From an uncultured bacterium (GTDB lineage Bacteria > Cyanobacteriota > Vampirovibrionia > Gastranaerophilales > Gastranaerophilaceae), in the NCBI GenBank assembly GCA_958366705.1, contig CATXCB010000004.1:62001-126000 (forward strand): a stretch of 64,000 nt of DNA. Reading direction: 5' to 3'. Shown in pieces: positions 35,877 to 44,640 of this stretch. Position 1 is the first letter of the stretch. Each line of letters begins with the position of its first letter. A program made the position numbers and the translations under genes. The notes beneath the pieces are model-generated. The model was given only the letters and a program-made list of their open reading frames with translations, was not told the origin of the DNA and did not search any database.

Positions 35877-36077
35877 TTAAAAGAATAACCTAAATTTTAT
35901 TAACAGAAATTTTTTATTAACATCCAATCCTTATTGTTCTTTGATGTAAATTTAAGAACTCTTAATAATGCTTGATTTATCTTATTTTTTAAGTTAACTT
36001 GTATCTATAAGTATTAACCATAAGGTTAATAACCTGATGGCTAATAAATTGGAATTAAGTCAAAATAATCGGGCAAA

Positions 36078-37067
36078 ATGGAAGAGAATTCTTATACTTC
36101 TCAAAGTACGTTTTTACGTATTTTTAAAGGGATATTATTAAATATTTTTTCAATATCAGACGCAGATTACAGCCATAAATTAATAAAAATTTTAGGCATA
36201 AAATTTAGAATATTAAAATCCGCAAATAAAAAACGAGTGTCTGTAGATTATACTCAATATTCTGATATTACTAAAATCCCTCCGGCAGATGGGTTTTTAA
36301 GGGATTATCAACTTGCATTGTTGTCTATTTTAAAAGAAATGGATAGAATTTGTGCTTCTCACAATATAAGATACTGGCTTAGCGGCGGAACTTTATTAGG
36401 GGCAATGCGTCATAAAGGTTTTATACCGTGGGATGATGATGTTGATACAGATATGATGAGGGAAGATTATGAAAAATTCCCTGCTATATTTAATTCTTGC
36501 ACTACTAATCCTGATTTGTACTGCGAGCTTTGGAGAGATAAACACGCCTCTGCAACCTGTATTTTGAAGATTCGCCACAGAAAAATAAGGCAGGCTTTTG
36601 TGGATATTTTTCCGCATGATTTCTATTATACAAGTGTTCAAGGCAGTGATAAGAAAAAGCTGAATAAAAAGATTAAAAATATCAGAAAAATGATTAGTTT
36701 AAATCCTTTTAGAATATCTGATATTTCGACTTTAGAAAAATTCTTTAAAAATATTACTGAAGAGAAAATTAACGAAAAAATAGAGGTTGATGAAAGAATA
36801 AAACCTTCCATTCACTGGGGAATTGATTTTCCGCATAGATGGAATAATTGGATTTATGATTATGAGCAGATTTTTCCATTGAAAAAGATTAAGTTTGAGG
36901 GGTATGAGTTTAATTGTCCGAATGATACCGATTTTATGTTGAAAAATATTTATGGAAACTACATGAGTTTTCCAAAAAGTATTTGTCCGCATCATACGGA
37001 TGAAGCTGCTTTTACAGAAGAAGAAAAAGAGGAATTGAACATGTTAAAAGGAGAGATAAGTGGCTAA
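36078..37067 (+). CDS. LicD-family phosphotransferase
   Basis: This 329-residue protein carries the LicD core YWLSGGTLLGAMRHKGFIP with WDDDVDTDM and VDIFPHD, so the metal-binding Asp cluster is intact. It should transfer a phospho-substituent from a CDP donor to a glycan. The N-terminus holds IFSISDADYSHKLIKILGIK followed by FRI, the short motif shared with four other glycan proteins. It resembles the LicD at 27631 along its whole length, so the two are paralogues in the divergent glycan blocks. It overlaps the next gene by eight bases. Confidence 0.9.
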   Translation: MEENSYTSQSTFLRIFKGILLNIFSISDADYSHKLIKILGIKFRILKSANKKRVSVDYTQYSDITKIPPADGFLRDYQLALLSILKEMDRICASHNIRYWLSGGTLLGAMRHKGFIPWDDDVDTDMMREDYEKFPAIFNSCTTNPDLYCELWRDKHASATCILKIRHRKIRQAFVDIFPHDFYYTSVQGSDKKKLNKKIKNIRKMISLNPFRISDISTLEKFFKNITEEKINEKIEVDERIKPSIHWGIDFPHRWNNWIYDYEQIFPLKKIKFEGYEFNCPNDTDFMLKNIYGNYMSFPKSICPHHTDEAAFTEEEKEELNMLKGEISG

Positions 37068-38313
37068 ATTACGACCGTTAGAACGTATTTTTTCTATAAC
37101 AAACAGTGGGACAGATAAATTGATTATGTTTTTAGGTATTCCAATCAGGATTGATCAGTCTAAATATTATAAAGAAATTTGCGATTCAATGCCTATAGAT
37201 AACAATAAGATTGTTTTTTCTAATTTTAACGGTAATGGATACGGCTGTAACCCTAAATATATAGCAGAAGAAATTATCAAGCAAAATTTGCCGTATGATT
37301 TGGTTTGGCTTGTAAAAAATGTTTCTAAAGAGGAAAAAAATTTCCCGAAAAATATTCGTCTGGTTGGGTATAATACAAAATCAGCATTGGAAGAATTAGC
37401 CGGTGCAAAACTTTGGATAGATAACCAGAGAAAAAATTATTTTATTAAAAAAGGACTTACTAAAAAGAAAAATCAATATTATATTCAAACCTGGCATGGT
37501 TCGTTTGGTATAAAAAAACTTGATGCAGATGTTAAAGCTTTTACCGGAGAATTAAAGCAAGAGTGGGTAAATCGAGCAAAATTTGATTCTTCTATGATGG
37601 ATTATTTGCTGACTAACAGTGAGTTTGAAAATCAAATCTTTAAAAGAGCTTTGTGGTTCGAAAATGAAATCAAACAAGTTGGACATCCGAGAAATGATGT
37701 TTTCTTTAAAGAATCAGAAGATATAAAAAATAAAGTTTATGCGTTTTATAATATTCCTAAAGATAAAAAAGTATTACTCTATGTTCCATCATTCAGGGAT
37801 GATAATGATATAAGCTGTTATCAATTAGATTATGACAGAATTTTAGAAACCTTGAATAATAAATTTGGAGGAGATTGGGTTTGTATATCAAGATTGCATC
37901 CTAGAGCGAAGAAGTTTGATAAATGCTTGATAACAGAGAGCTCAAAAGTGATTGATGGAACTTTTTATCCTGATATTCAAGAATTGCTTGTTAGTGCAAA
38001 TGCTGCAATAACAGATTATTCTAGCTGTATTTTTGATTTTGTTTTGACAAAAAATCCTGGATTTATATTTGCAACAGATATCGATAAGTTTAATAACGAT
38101 AGAGGTTTTTATTATCCATTGGAACAAACACCGTTTTCTATTGCGATTAATAATGATGAACTTGTTAAAAATATTGAAAACTTTGATATGGATTCATACA
38201 AAAAAAGAGTGGAAGAATTTTTGACCGGAAAAGGTTCTATAGAAGACGGACATGCTTCTGAACGTGTGGTAGAGCTAATTAAACAAATTATGAACGGGGA
38301 GAAAGATGACTAA
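37060..38313 (+). CDS. CDP-glycerol glycerophosphotransferase (TagF/TagB-like)
   Basis: This 417-residue enzyme has the family's motif order: QTWHGSFGIKKLDADV (catalytic His), LLTNSEFENQIF, VGHPRNDVFF, VLLYVPSFRDD, ISRLHPRAKKF, and ANAAITDYSSCIFDFVLTKN. These belong to peripheral enzymes that add glycerol- or ribitol-phosphate units to wall teichoic acids or capsules. It starts with GTG (AGGAGAG upstream) inside the end of licD. Residues 9-32 carry the shared motif (IFSITNSGTDKLIMFLGIPI). In a diderm it would act on a capsule or LPS glycan, not teichoic acid. Confidence 0.9.
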   Translation: MAKLRPLERIFSITNSGTDKLIMFLGIPIRIDQSKYYKEICDSMPIDNNKIVFSNFNGNGYGCNPKYIAEEIIKQNLPYDLVWLVKNVSKEEKNFPKNIRLVGYNTKSALEELAGAKLWIDNQRKNYFIKKGLTKKKNQYYIQTWHGSFGIKKLDADVKAFTGELKQEWVNRAKFDSSMMDYLLTNSEFENQIFKRALWFENEIKQVGHPRNDVFFKESEDIKNKVYAFYNIPKDKKVLLYVPSFRDDNDISCYQLDYDRILETLNNKFGGDWVCISRLHPRAKKFDKCLITESSKVIDGTFYPDIQELLVSANAAITDYSSCIFDFVLTKNPGFIFATDIDKFNNDRGFYYPLEQTPFSIAINNDELVKNIENFDMDSYKKRVEEFLTGKGSIEDGHASERVVELIKQIMNGEKDD

Positions 38314-39052
38314 TATTGCAATAATATTTGCAGGTGGAACAGGGCAAAGACTTAGTAATGGAGAAAACTCTATTCCAAAACAGTTTTTGAAAATTAATGA
38401 TAAACCTATTATTATTCACACTCTTGAACTTTTTCAAAAACATGAAGGGATTGATAAAATTTATATATCAATTCATCCTGATTATTATGAGTATATGCAA
38501 GATTTAGTTAAGCATTATTATATAACTAAAACTGCAGGTATTGTAAAAGGTGGAGCAACCGGGCAGGATTCTATCTATAATGCTCTGAAACTTGCTCAAA
38601 GTGAGAATTCTGACGATTCAATCGTTTTAATTCATGATGGCGTAAGACCAAATATTACTCCGGAAGTTATTACTTCAAATATTGAATGTGCCAGAAAAAA
38701 TGGTAATGCAATAACTTGTACTTCTTGCTTTGAAACAATTTTGATATGCGAAAACGAAATAAATCCAAAACATGTTCCTTATAGAAAACACACTTATGCA
38801 GCACAGGCTCCGCAGAGTTTCCATCTGGGGGAAGTTGTGCAGGCTCATGAAATTACAAGAAAAACTAATCCTAATTATACGGATATTGTTGATACCTGTA
38901 CTTTATTTAAAAGCTTAAATAAAGAAACGTATATGGTTAGTGGAAACCGCGGGAATATAAAAATTACAACGATTGAAGATTTATATATCTTGAGAGCGTT
39001 AATTCGTTATAAAGAGGATTTAGAAGCTTTTGGATTGCAAAATGGGAAATAA
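38306..39052 (+). CDS. IspD/TarI-family cytidylyltransferase
   Basis: This 248-residue enzyme couples CTP to a polyol or methylerythritol phosphate. The N-terminal AIIFAGGTGQRLSN loop binds CTP, IPKQFLKINDKPIIIHTLE follows, then GGATGQDSIYNAL and VLIHDGVRPNI. HDGVRP and QDSIYNAL fit TarI-type alditol-phosphate cytidylyltransferases better than housekeeping IspD (which reads DAARP). Its neighbours (TagF-like transferase, SDR, LicD) also favour a CDP-alditol role over isoprenoid synthesis. It overlaps the TagF-like gene by eight bases. Confidence 0.87.
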   Translation: MTNIAIIFAGGTGQRLSNGENSIPKQFLKINDKPIIIHTLELFQKHEGIDKIYISIHPDYYEYMQDLVKHYYITKTAGIVKGGATGQDSIYNALKLAQSENSDDSIVLIHDGVRPNITPEVITSNIECARKNGNAITCTSCFETILICENEINPKHVPYRKHTYAAQAPQSFHLGEVVQAHEITRKTNPNYTDIVDTCTLFKSLNKETYMVSGNRGNIKITTIEDLYILRALIRYKEDLEAFGLQNGK

Positions 39053-39056
39053 AATT

Positions 39057-40076
39057 ATGACAAATACTATTTTTGAAGAAGATATAAAAAATATAACCAC
39101 GAATTTTGATATGTCAGTTTTTGATGGAAAAACAGTTCTTGTTACCGGAGCAACAGGCTTGCTTGGCAAACTCTGTGTGAAAAGTCTGCTCTCATCAGGG
39201 TACAACACACAGGTAATCGCTCTTGTGCGCGATAAATCAAAAGCTGAATCTGTTTTTGACGAATCAAAAAGACTTTCTTTTTTGGTGCAGGATATAAATC
39301 AAAAAATTCAAACAGAAAGAAGAGTTGATTATATTATTCATACAGCAAGTACAACATCATCAAAAGATTTTGTCGAAAAACCTGTAGAAACTATTTATAC
39401 AGCAATAAACGGCACCAGAAATGTTTTGGAATTTGCAAAGAATAAAAAAATTACAGGCATGGTGTATTTATCATCACTGGAAGTTTATGGAGTGCCGTCA
39501 AAAGAAAATATAAAAGAAGATGATTATGGATTTATAGATATTTTAAATCCGAGAAGCAGTTATTCAGAGAGTAAAAGAATGGTTGAAACCTTATGTGTGT
39601 CTTATGGGTGTGAATATGGAGTACCTGTAAAAATTGCAAGACTTGCCCAAACTTTTGGTGCAGGAGTTTCAAAATATGATAATAGAGTTTTTGCACAATT
39701 TGCAAAATCTGTAATAAATGAAGAAAATATTGTACTTCATACTAAAGGTGAAACTAAAAGAAATTATTGTTATACAACAGATGCAATTCGCGGAATTTTC
39801 ACTATATTAACCAAAGGTGAAAAGAATAATGCATATAATGTAGCGAATAAAAATACGTATATTTCGATTGCAGATATGGCGAAATCTTTAGAAAATGACA
39901 AAACCAAAATTGTTTTTGAAATAGATGATGTTAACCGCGGTTACAATCCAACAGTCCTAATATGTCTTGATACAGAAAAACTGGAGGCTCTTGGCTGGAG
40001 GGCAATAGTAGATTTAGATGAGATGTTTGAAAGAACAATTGGGGATTTAAAATTACAGGTGATGGATGAAATTTAA
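39057..40076 (+). CDS. NAD-dependent epimerase/dehydratase (extended SDR)
   Basis: This ~339-residue protein has VLVTGATGLLGKLCV (NAD-binding), DYIIHTASTTSS, and SSLEVYG with SSYSESKRMVE (catalytic Ser and YxxxK). GVPVKIARLAQTFGAG and NYCYTTDAIRGIF fit the extended SDR sugar epimerase/dehydratase fold. Paired with an IspD/TarI-like enzyme, it may make or modify the CDP-activated alditol. The frame extends back to 39030, but GGGAA before the ATG at 39057, four bases after the previous stop, makes that start likely. It overlaps the next gene by eleven bases. Confidence 0.87.
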   Translation: MTNTIFEEDIKNITTNFDMSVFDGKTVLVTGATGLLGKLCVKSLLSSGYNTQVIALVRDKSKAESVFDESKRLSFLVQDINQKIQTERRVDYIIHTASTTSSKDFVEKPVETIYTAINGTRNVLEFAKNKKITGMVYLSSLEVYGVPSKENIKEDDYGFIDILNPRSSYSESKRMVETLCVSYGCEYGVPVKIARLAQTFGAGVSKYDNRVFAQFAKSVINEENIVLHTKGETKRNYCYTTDAIRGIFTILTKGEKNNAYNVANKNTYISIADMAKSLENDKTKIVFEIDDVNRGYNPTVLICLDTEKLEALGWRAIVDLDEMFERTIGDLKLQVMDEI

Positions 40077-41319
40077 AGATTTTTTATATTCAAAAAAAGA
40101 AGAAAAAGAACATACGGTTTTTAATATACTGGGTTTAAAATTTAAAATTAGAAATGGCCAGAACATTTTTAAATATAAAGGTAAAGAAAAACATTATGAT
40201 GTAGGAACGATTTCTTTTAATATGCACTCTGCTACTTATAATTTTGGTGCAGCATTACATTCTTATGCTTTCCAGAAATATTTAGATAAACACGGTGTTA
40301 GTAATGTTATTGTAAATTATTATCCAGAAACTGCGAGATTGAATTTTATCACAGAAAAAATTCTAAATAACTTTAGAGAAAAAGATTATTCAACATTACA
40401 ACAAAATTTGATTTATGGATTGTATGTATTGCAAAAAAAACTGAAATTTGCAAAATTTTTCAAAAGATATTGTAAGGTTACAAAGTATAGATATGAATTA
40501 GGTACTCTATCTCAATTAAAAAATATAAACCGTTTTGTATGTGAAACAGATATTACCTGGGCAAAATTTAAAATTGGAGGTTATGACAGAGGATTTTTGT
40601 GTGATTTGCCTAATATGAAGAAAAAAGATAATGTAGCTTATTCTGTTGATTTTGGTTATGGTAATTTAACTGGTAAGAATGCTGCTATGCTTAAAAAATA
40701 TGCCAAAAATTTTAAATATATATCTATTCGAAATCTTTTAAAATTAGAAGATTTTAAACAGGCAATACAAAGAGATGACGTAGTTGTTACAATTGATCCG
40801 GTATTTTTATTACAGGCTGAAGATTATATAAAAATTTCTAAAAAACCGCAAATAAAGGAAGATTATATCCTTGTTTATAACTGTGCTGATAATAATCTTG
40901 ATATGAGAGAAAAAGCAGCCGCATTTGCAAAAGAAAGAAATCTTAGAGTTGTAGAAATAAATTCATACTCAAGAAATGTAATTGATTTTAAAGATTCGTT
41001 GCCGACCCCTGTTGGAATAGAGGAATTTTTGGGGCTAATTATCGGTTGTAAGTATTTGTTTACAAATTCATACCATGGTATATGTTTTGGAATTATATTT
41101 AATAAATCTTTTTATATATTTTCAAGAATTTTTGAATCCGAAAAACTTTTTGTTCTTATGGAATTGTTTGGGTTGAAAGATAGGTTTGTAAATGAAAGTG
41201 AGAGTATTGTTGAACAAGATATTGACTATATTAGTGTTAATAACAGATTAAATTCACTGCGTAAAGATTCTGAAGAATTTATTCAGAAAACAATTATAGA
41301 TAATAAGGAAAGAGTATAG
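40066..41319 (+). CDS. polysaccharide pyruvyl transferase-family protein
   Basis: This 417-residue protein has the family opening VGTISFNMHSATYNFGAALHSYAFQKYL (first part of the N-terminal fold), a DPVFLL segment, and the C-terminal TNSYHGICFGIIFNKSF, the conserved GT-B-like donor-site motif. It should add a pyruvate ketal to a sugar in the surface glycan. Residues 15-30 read HTVFNILGLKFKIRNG, the same ILGxKFxI motif that starts the LicD and TagF-like proteins. It is an unbroken member of the operon (overlap with the SDR gene, nine-base gap to the acyltransferase). Confidence 0.88.
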   Translation: MKFKDFLYSKKEEKEHTVFNILGLKFKIRNGQNIFKYKGKEKHYDVGTISFNMHSATYNFGAALHSYAFQKYLDKHGVSNVIVNYYPETARLNFITEKILNNFREKDYSTLQQNLIYGLYVLQKKLKFAKFFKRYCKVTKYRYELGTLSQLKNINRFVCETDITWAKFKIGGYDRGFLCDLPNMKKKDNVAYSVDFGYGNLTGKNAAMLKKYAKNFKYISIRNLLKLEDFKQAIQRDDVVVTIDPVFLLQAEDYIKISKKPQIKEDYILVYNCADNNLDMREKAAAFAKERNLRVVEINSYSRNVIDFKDSLPTPVGIEEFLGLIIGCKYLFTNSYHGICFGIIFNKSFYIFSRIFESEKLFVLMELFGLKDRFVNESESIVEQDIDYISVNNRLNSLRKDSEEFIQKTIIDNKERV

Positions 41320-41328
41320 GACAAAATA

Positions 41329-42462
41329 ATGCAAAAGTTAAAAAATATAGAATTTTTAAGGACATTTTTAATTTGTGGAATTGTAATGTTACACTGTTGT
41401 GTTTCAAGTGCGTGGTCTTTTTCCAAATTATTTAAAGATATAAATATTTATAAAACATTACATGATTGTTTTGCACATTCTAATAATGGTGTTGAAGGAT
41501 TTTTTATAATTGCAGGATTTTTCTTGGTTCTTACTTTTAAAGATTCTATTAGTTTAAGTAATTTTATTAAGAAAAAATATATAAGATTATCTCCTGTGAT
41601 AGCTTGGGCTACAATACTTTGTATTGGTGGATGGTTATTGAATACCATGCATTTTAAAGTTGTTCCTAATATATTAACAGTATTATTACTAAATCATTTT
41701 GGTATATGTTGGGGTATTGGGGCTAATCCTGTTTTATGGTTCTGTTCAGCTTTATTTTTTGGCTTGTTAGTTTATTTTTGTATTTTTAAATTTGTGCCAG
41801 ATAAATTTAAATTTTGGATATGTTTTTTTGTTTCAATTTTAAGTTATATTATTTTACAAATATTACAATATGGAAGATATGCAGATCCTTATCATAATTA
41901 TTATCATATTTTTAATATAGGTATATTGAGAGCTCTAGGTGGTATAGGCTTAGGTTGTATTATCGGATATTTTTACAAAGAATATATTCAGAAGATTTCC
42001 AAATTTAATGTTTTAAATTGGCAAAAGATACTTATTACAATTTTTGAAGTTTTATTTTTTGGGGCTATTTTTTGGTGGATGTGTATTCCGCATGTGAAAA
42101 TTAATAATTTTGTATATGTAATATTGTTTGTTATTTTATTTATTTTATTTCTTATTAACAAAGGATATTTTTCAAATTTTGTTAATAAAGATATTTGGGT
42201 ATTTTTGGGGAAATATCAATATTCAGTGTATGTAATTCATTATGTTATTGGCAAGATTCTATGTTTTGGACTTTGGAAAAAAGTGCCAATATTTATGCAT
42301 AATCACCCTATAATACCTTTAGTTATAACAATATTGTGTGTAATTGTTTTATCAGTATTTACATATCATTTTGTTGAAATCCCGTGTGCTGAATATTTAA
42401 AAAATCTGATATTTGTAAAATCTGAAAAACCTCTCTATAAACGAATTTTCGGGGGGGGGTAA
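41329..42462 (+). CDS. acyltransferase 3 (OafA-like), poly-G tract at 3' end
   Basis: This 377-residue membrane enzyme begins NIEFLRTFLICGIVMLHCC, with the family's conserved R and H, followed by NGVEGFFIIAGFFLVLT and about ten membrane helices. It would acetylate or otherwise acylate surface sugars. Its last codons are three GGG in a run of nine G (42451-42459) just before TAA. Gain of one G would extend the protein by about 20 residues; loss of one G would add about five. It ends 77 bases before the exporter gene. Phase-variable activity or expression is possible. Confidence 0.85.
   Translation: MQKLKNIEFLRTFLICGIVMLHCCVSSAWSFSKLFKDINIYKTLHDCFAHSNNGVEGFFIIAGFFLVLTFKDSISLSNFIKKKYIRLSPVIAWATILCIGGWLLNTMHFKVVPNILTVLLLNHFGICWGIGANPVLWFCSALFFGLLVYFCIFKFVPDKFKFWICFFVSILSYIILQILQYGRYADPYHNYYHIFNIGILRALGGIGLGCIIGYFYKEYIQKISKFNVLNWQKILITIFEVLFFGAIFWWMCIPHVKINNFVYVILFVILFILFLINKGYFSNFVNKDIWVFLGKYQYSVYVIHYVIGKILCFGLWKKVPIFMHNHPIIPLVITILCVIVLSVFTYHFVEIPCAEYLKNLIFVKSEKPLYKRIFGGG
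42451..42459 (+). repeat. homopolymeric G9 tract at the acyltransferase stop codon
   Basis: Nine consecutive G residues followed by TAA in a genome region with about 30 percent GC. Slipped-strand mispairing would change the reading frame of the last codons. Confidence 0.9.
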
Positions 42463-42539
42463 CTATTTACGGTTTTAATTTCAATAGCTGTAGATATTTA
42501 AATTATTGTTTTAGTTGGTAGACATTTCGCGGAGAAGAT

Positions 42540-44324
42540 ATGAATAAATTTTTTCAAATAATAAAAACAAAATTAGATGAAAAATATTGTGATAATGAAA
42601 ATTATCACAGTTTGTCAACAATTTTACCTTATTTTAAGCCTTATTTATTTAGAACCTTTTTAGCTTTAGGGTTAGCAATCCCTATAGGAGCTTTGGATGC
42701 GGTTATCGCGTTATCATTAAAGCCTTATATGGATATTGTGATGCTGGATAAACAGATGCAATCACCCTGGTATATTCCGTTTTTAATCATTTTATTTACA
42801 ACTATTCAAGGTACATTTAATTACCTTGCAACGTATATGAATGATTGGGTGGGTGGTAGAGTTACAAATGATTTAAAAATAGATTTGTATGAAAAATTAA
42901 TGCACCAAACATCATTTTTCTTTGACAGACAAACATCAGGTAAAGTTTTAAAAGCTTATAATAACGATGCCGATAAGTCTTGCAGCGGACTTTTGACAAA
43001 TATGAAAACATGTATTTCTCGATTGTTTTCTTCGATATCTTTAACTGCTGTTTTGTTTTATAACTCATGGCAGTTAGCTATTATTGCAGTTTTTGTTTTG
43101 ACCTGTGCAATGATACCGTTAATGAAGATGAAGTCTGCTATTAAAGATGTTTACAATCGTTCAGAGGGTGAAAATGCTAAAGTTTTAACAACATACAATG
43201 AAGCTTTTGCAGGAAATAAAATTATAGCAGCGTATAATTTATACGATTTGAAGAAAAAACAATTCTCAAAGATAGCTCACGCTGTATTTGGGCTTAGAAT
43301 GAAAATAACTCAACATGTCGGATGGTTATCTCCAATGATGCATATTATTGTATCTTTTGGAATAGGAGCTGTTATAGGTTTAGGAAGTTATTTTATTGTT
43401 AAAGGAACATTATCAGCAGGACAGTTTGTATCATTTATTACTGCACTTATTATGCTGTATACACCTATCAAAGGTTTAGGAAATAATGCAAAAAATATGA
43501 CAACCTGTCTTTGTGCAATGGAAAGAGTTGTTGCCAAGTTGGATAAAGTGCCTGCAATTAGAGACAAAGAGGGAGCAGTTAAGTTTCCTGATTTTAATGA
43601 TAAAATTTCATTTGAAGATGTCCATTTTTATTATGTAAAAGACAAACCTGTATTAAAAGGTATTACACTGGAAGTTAAAAAGGGTGAAACTATTGCTCTT
43701 GTTGGAAATTCCGGAGGAGGAAAAACAACTATTGTTAATTTACTTCCAAAATTTTATATTGTTAAAGGTGGAGATATAAAATTCGATGGGGTTTCAGTAA
43801 ATGATATTCAATTGAACGATTTGAGAGCTCATATTGCAATTGTTTTTCAAGATAACTTCTTGTTTGAGGGTACTATTAGAGAAAATATAATGATAGGTAA
43901 TTTAAAGGCTACAGAGGAACAGTTGCAGGAAGCAATAAAGAATTCCTATCTGGAAGATTTTATAAATTCGTTGGAAAAAGGTTTGGATACACAAATCGGT
44001 GAACGCGGAGTGTTGTTATCAGGCGGTCAGAAGCAGAGAATTGGAATAGCAAGAGCCTTTTTGAAAAATGCACCGATATTGATTCTTGATGAAGCTACAT
44101 CAGCACTTGATAATCAGGCAGAACATATTGTTCAGCAGGCGATAGATAATCTGATGAAAGATAGAACTGTTTTTGTCATAGCTCACCGTTTGTCTACAAT
44201 ACAAAATGCACATAGAATAGCTGTTATTAATAACGGTAATCTTGTAGAAATAGGTACGCATACTGAACTTTTAAATATTGCGGACGGAGAGTATAAAAAG
44301 CTTTATGATATGCAATTTACATAA
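42540..44324 (+). CDS. MsbA-like ABC exporter (fused membrane and ATPase domains)
   Basis: This 594-residue half-transporter has six membrane helices (~30-330) and a C-terminal ATPase. The ATPase shows Walker A GNSGGGKTT, signature LLSGGQKQRIGIARA, Walker B ILILDEATSALD and a switch histidine in VIAHRLS. The YYVKDKPVLKGITLEVKKGE entry is typical of lipid flippases. It probably flips lipid A or a lipid-linked glycan made by the preceding genes. GCGGAGAAG precedes the ATG; a terminator closes the operon at 44355. Confidence 0.92.
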   Translation: MNKFFQIIKTKLDEKYCDNENYHSLSTILPYFKPYLFRTFLALGLAIPIGALDAVIALSLKPYMDIVMLDKQMQSPWYIPFLIILFTTIQGTFNYLATYMNDWVGGRVTNDLKIDLYEKLMHQTSFFFDRQTSGKVLKAYNNDADKSCSGLLTNMKTCISRLFSSISLTAVLFYNSWQLAIIAVFVLTCAMIPLMKMKSAIKDVYNRSEGENAKVLTTYNEAFAGNKIIAAYNLYDLKKKQFSKIAHAVFGLRMKITQHVGWLSPMMHIIVSFGIGAVIGLGSYFIVKGTLSAGQFVSFITALIMLYTPIKGLGNNAKNMTTCLCAMERVVAKLDKVPAIRDKEGAVKFPDFNDKISFEDVHFYYVKDKPVLKGITLEVKKGETIALVGNSGGGKTTIVNLLPKFYIVKGGDIKFDGVSVNDIQLNDLRAHIAIVFQDNFLFEGTIRENIMIGNLKATEEQLQEAIKNSYLEDFINSLEKGLDTQIGERGVLLSGGQKQRIGIARAFLKNAPILILDEATSALDNQAEHIVQQAIDNLMKDRTVFVIAHRLSTIQNAHRIAVINNGNLVEIGTHTELLNIADGEYKKLYDMQFT

Positions 44325-44354
44325 CCATCATATATTATTTTGACTTGTTTTTAT

Positions 44355-44388
44355 AGAGGATCGTGTGGTTTAGGTCCTCTTTTTTTTT
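44355..44388 (+). terminator. intrinsic terminator of the glycan operon
   Basis: AGAGGATC pairs with GGTCCTCT (one mismatch) around a ten-base loop, followed by nine T residues. Confidence 0.85.
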
Positions 44389-44410
44389 AGATAATTCGGT
44401 CAAAACCTCA

Positions 44411-44606
44411 GTATAATAATAAAACTTACTTTAGGTTACAATTGGTGGCGAATTTACGTGTGTAACACCCTTGCGGAGCTGAATATTTGATGTCGATATT
44501 AAATAATTGGTGGCATTATGCCCCGTGCGGCAAAATTCCTTACGGAGTTGAATAAATGGAGTCTTGATTCAAAAACTGGTGGCATATCTACGTACGTAGC
44601 ACCCCT
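44411..44606. repeat. TTGCGGAGCTGAAT / ACGTACGT-type dispersed repeat
   Basis: TACTTTAGGTTACAATTGGTGG, CCCTTGCGGAGCTGAATATT, AATAATTGGTGGCAT, CCTTACGGAGTTGAATAAAT and GGTGGCATATCTACGTACGT are present: three tandem-like copies of the unit seen singly at 5460-5540 and 24890-24955. No gene seen in 44325-44640. Confidence 0.75.
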
Positions 44607-44634
44607 TTGACATTGCTGATTGAAATTATATAAT
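44607..44634 (+). promoter_or_regulatory. hisS promoter (leaderless)
   Basis: TTGACA (44607-44612), 16-base spacer, TATAAT (44629-44634), then six bases to the hisS ATG. A full consensus promoter whose +1 should be the start codon. Confidence 0.8.
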
Positions 44635-44640
44635 TACTGT

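Noticed and set aside
38306..39052. Housekeeping IspD of the MEP pathway.
   Set aside because: HDGVRPN and QDSIYNAL, plus the surrounding TagF, SDR and LicD genes, favour a TarI-like role, though IspD activity cannot be excluded from sequence.
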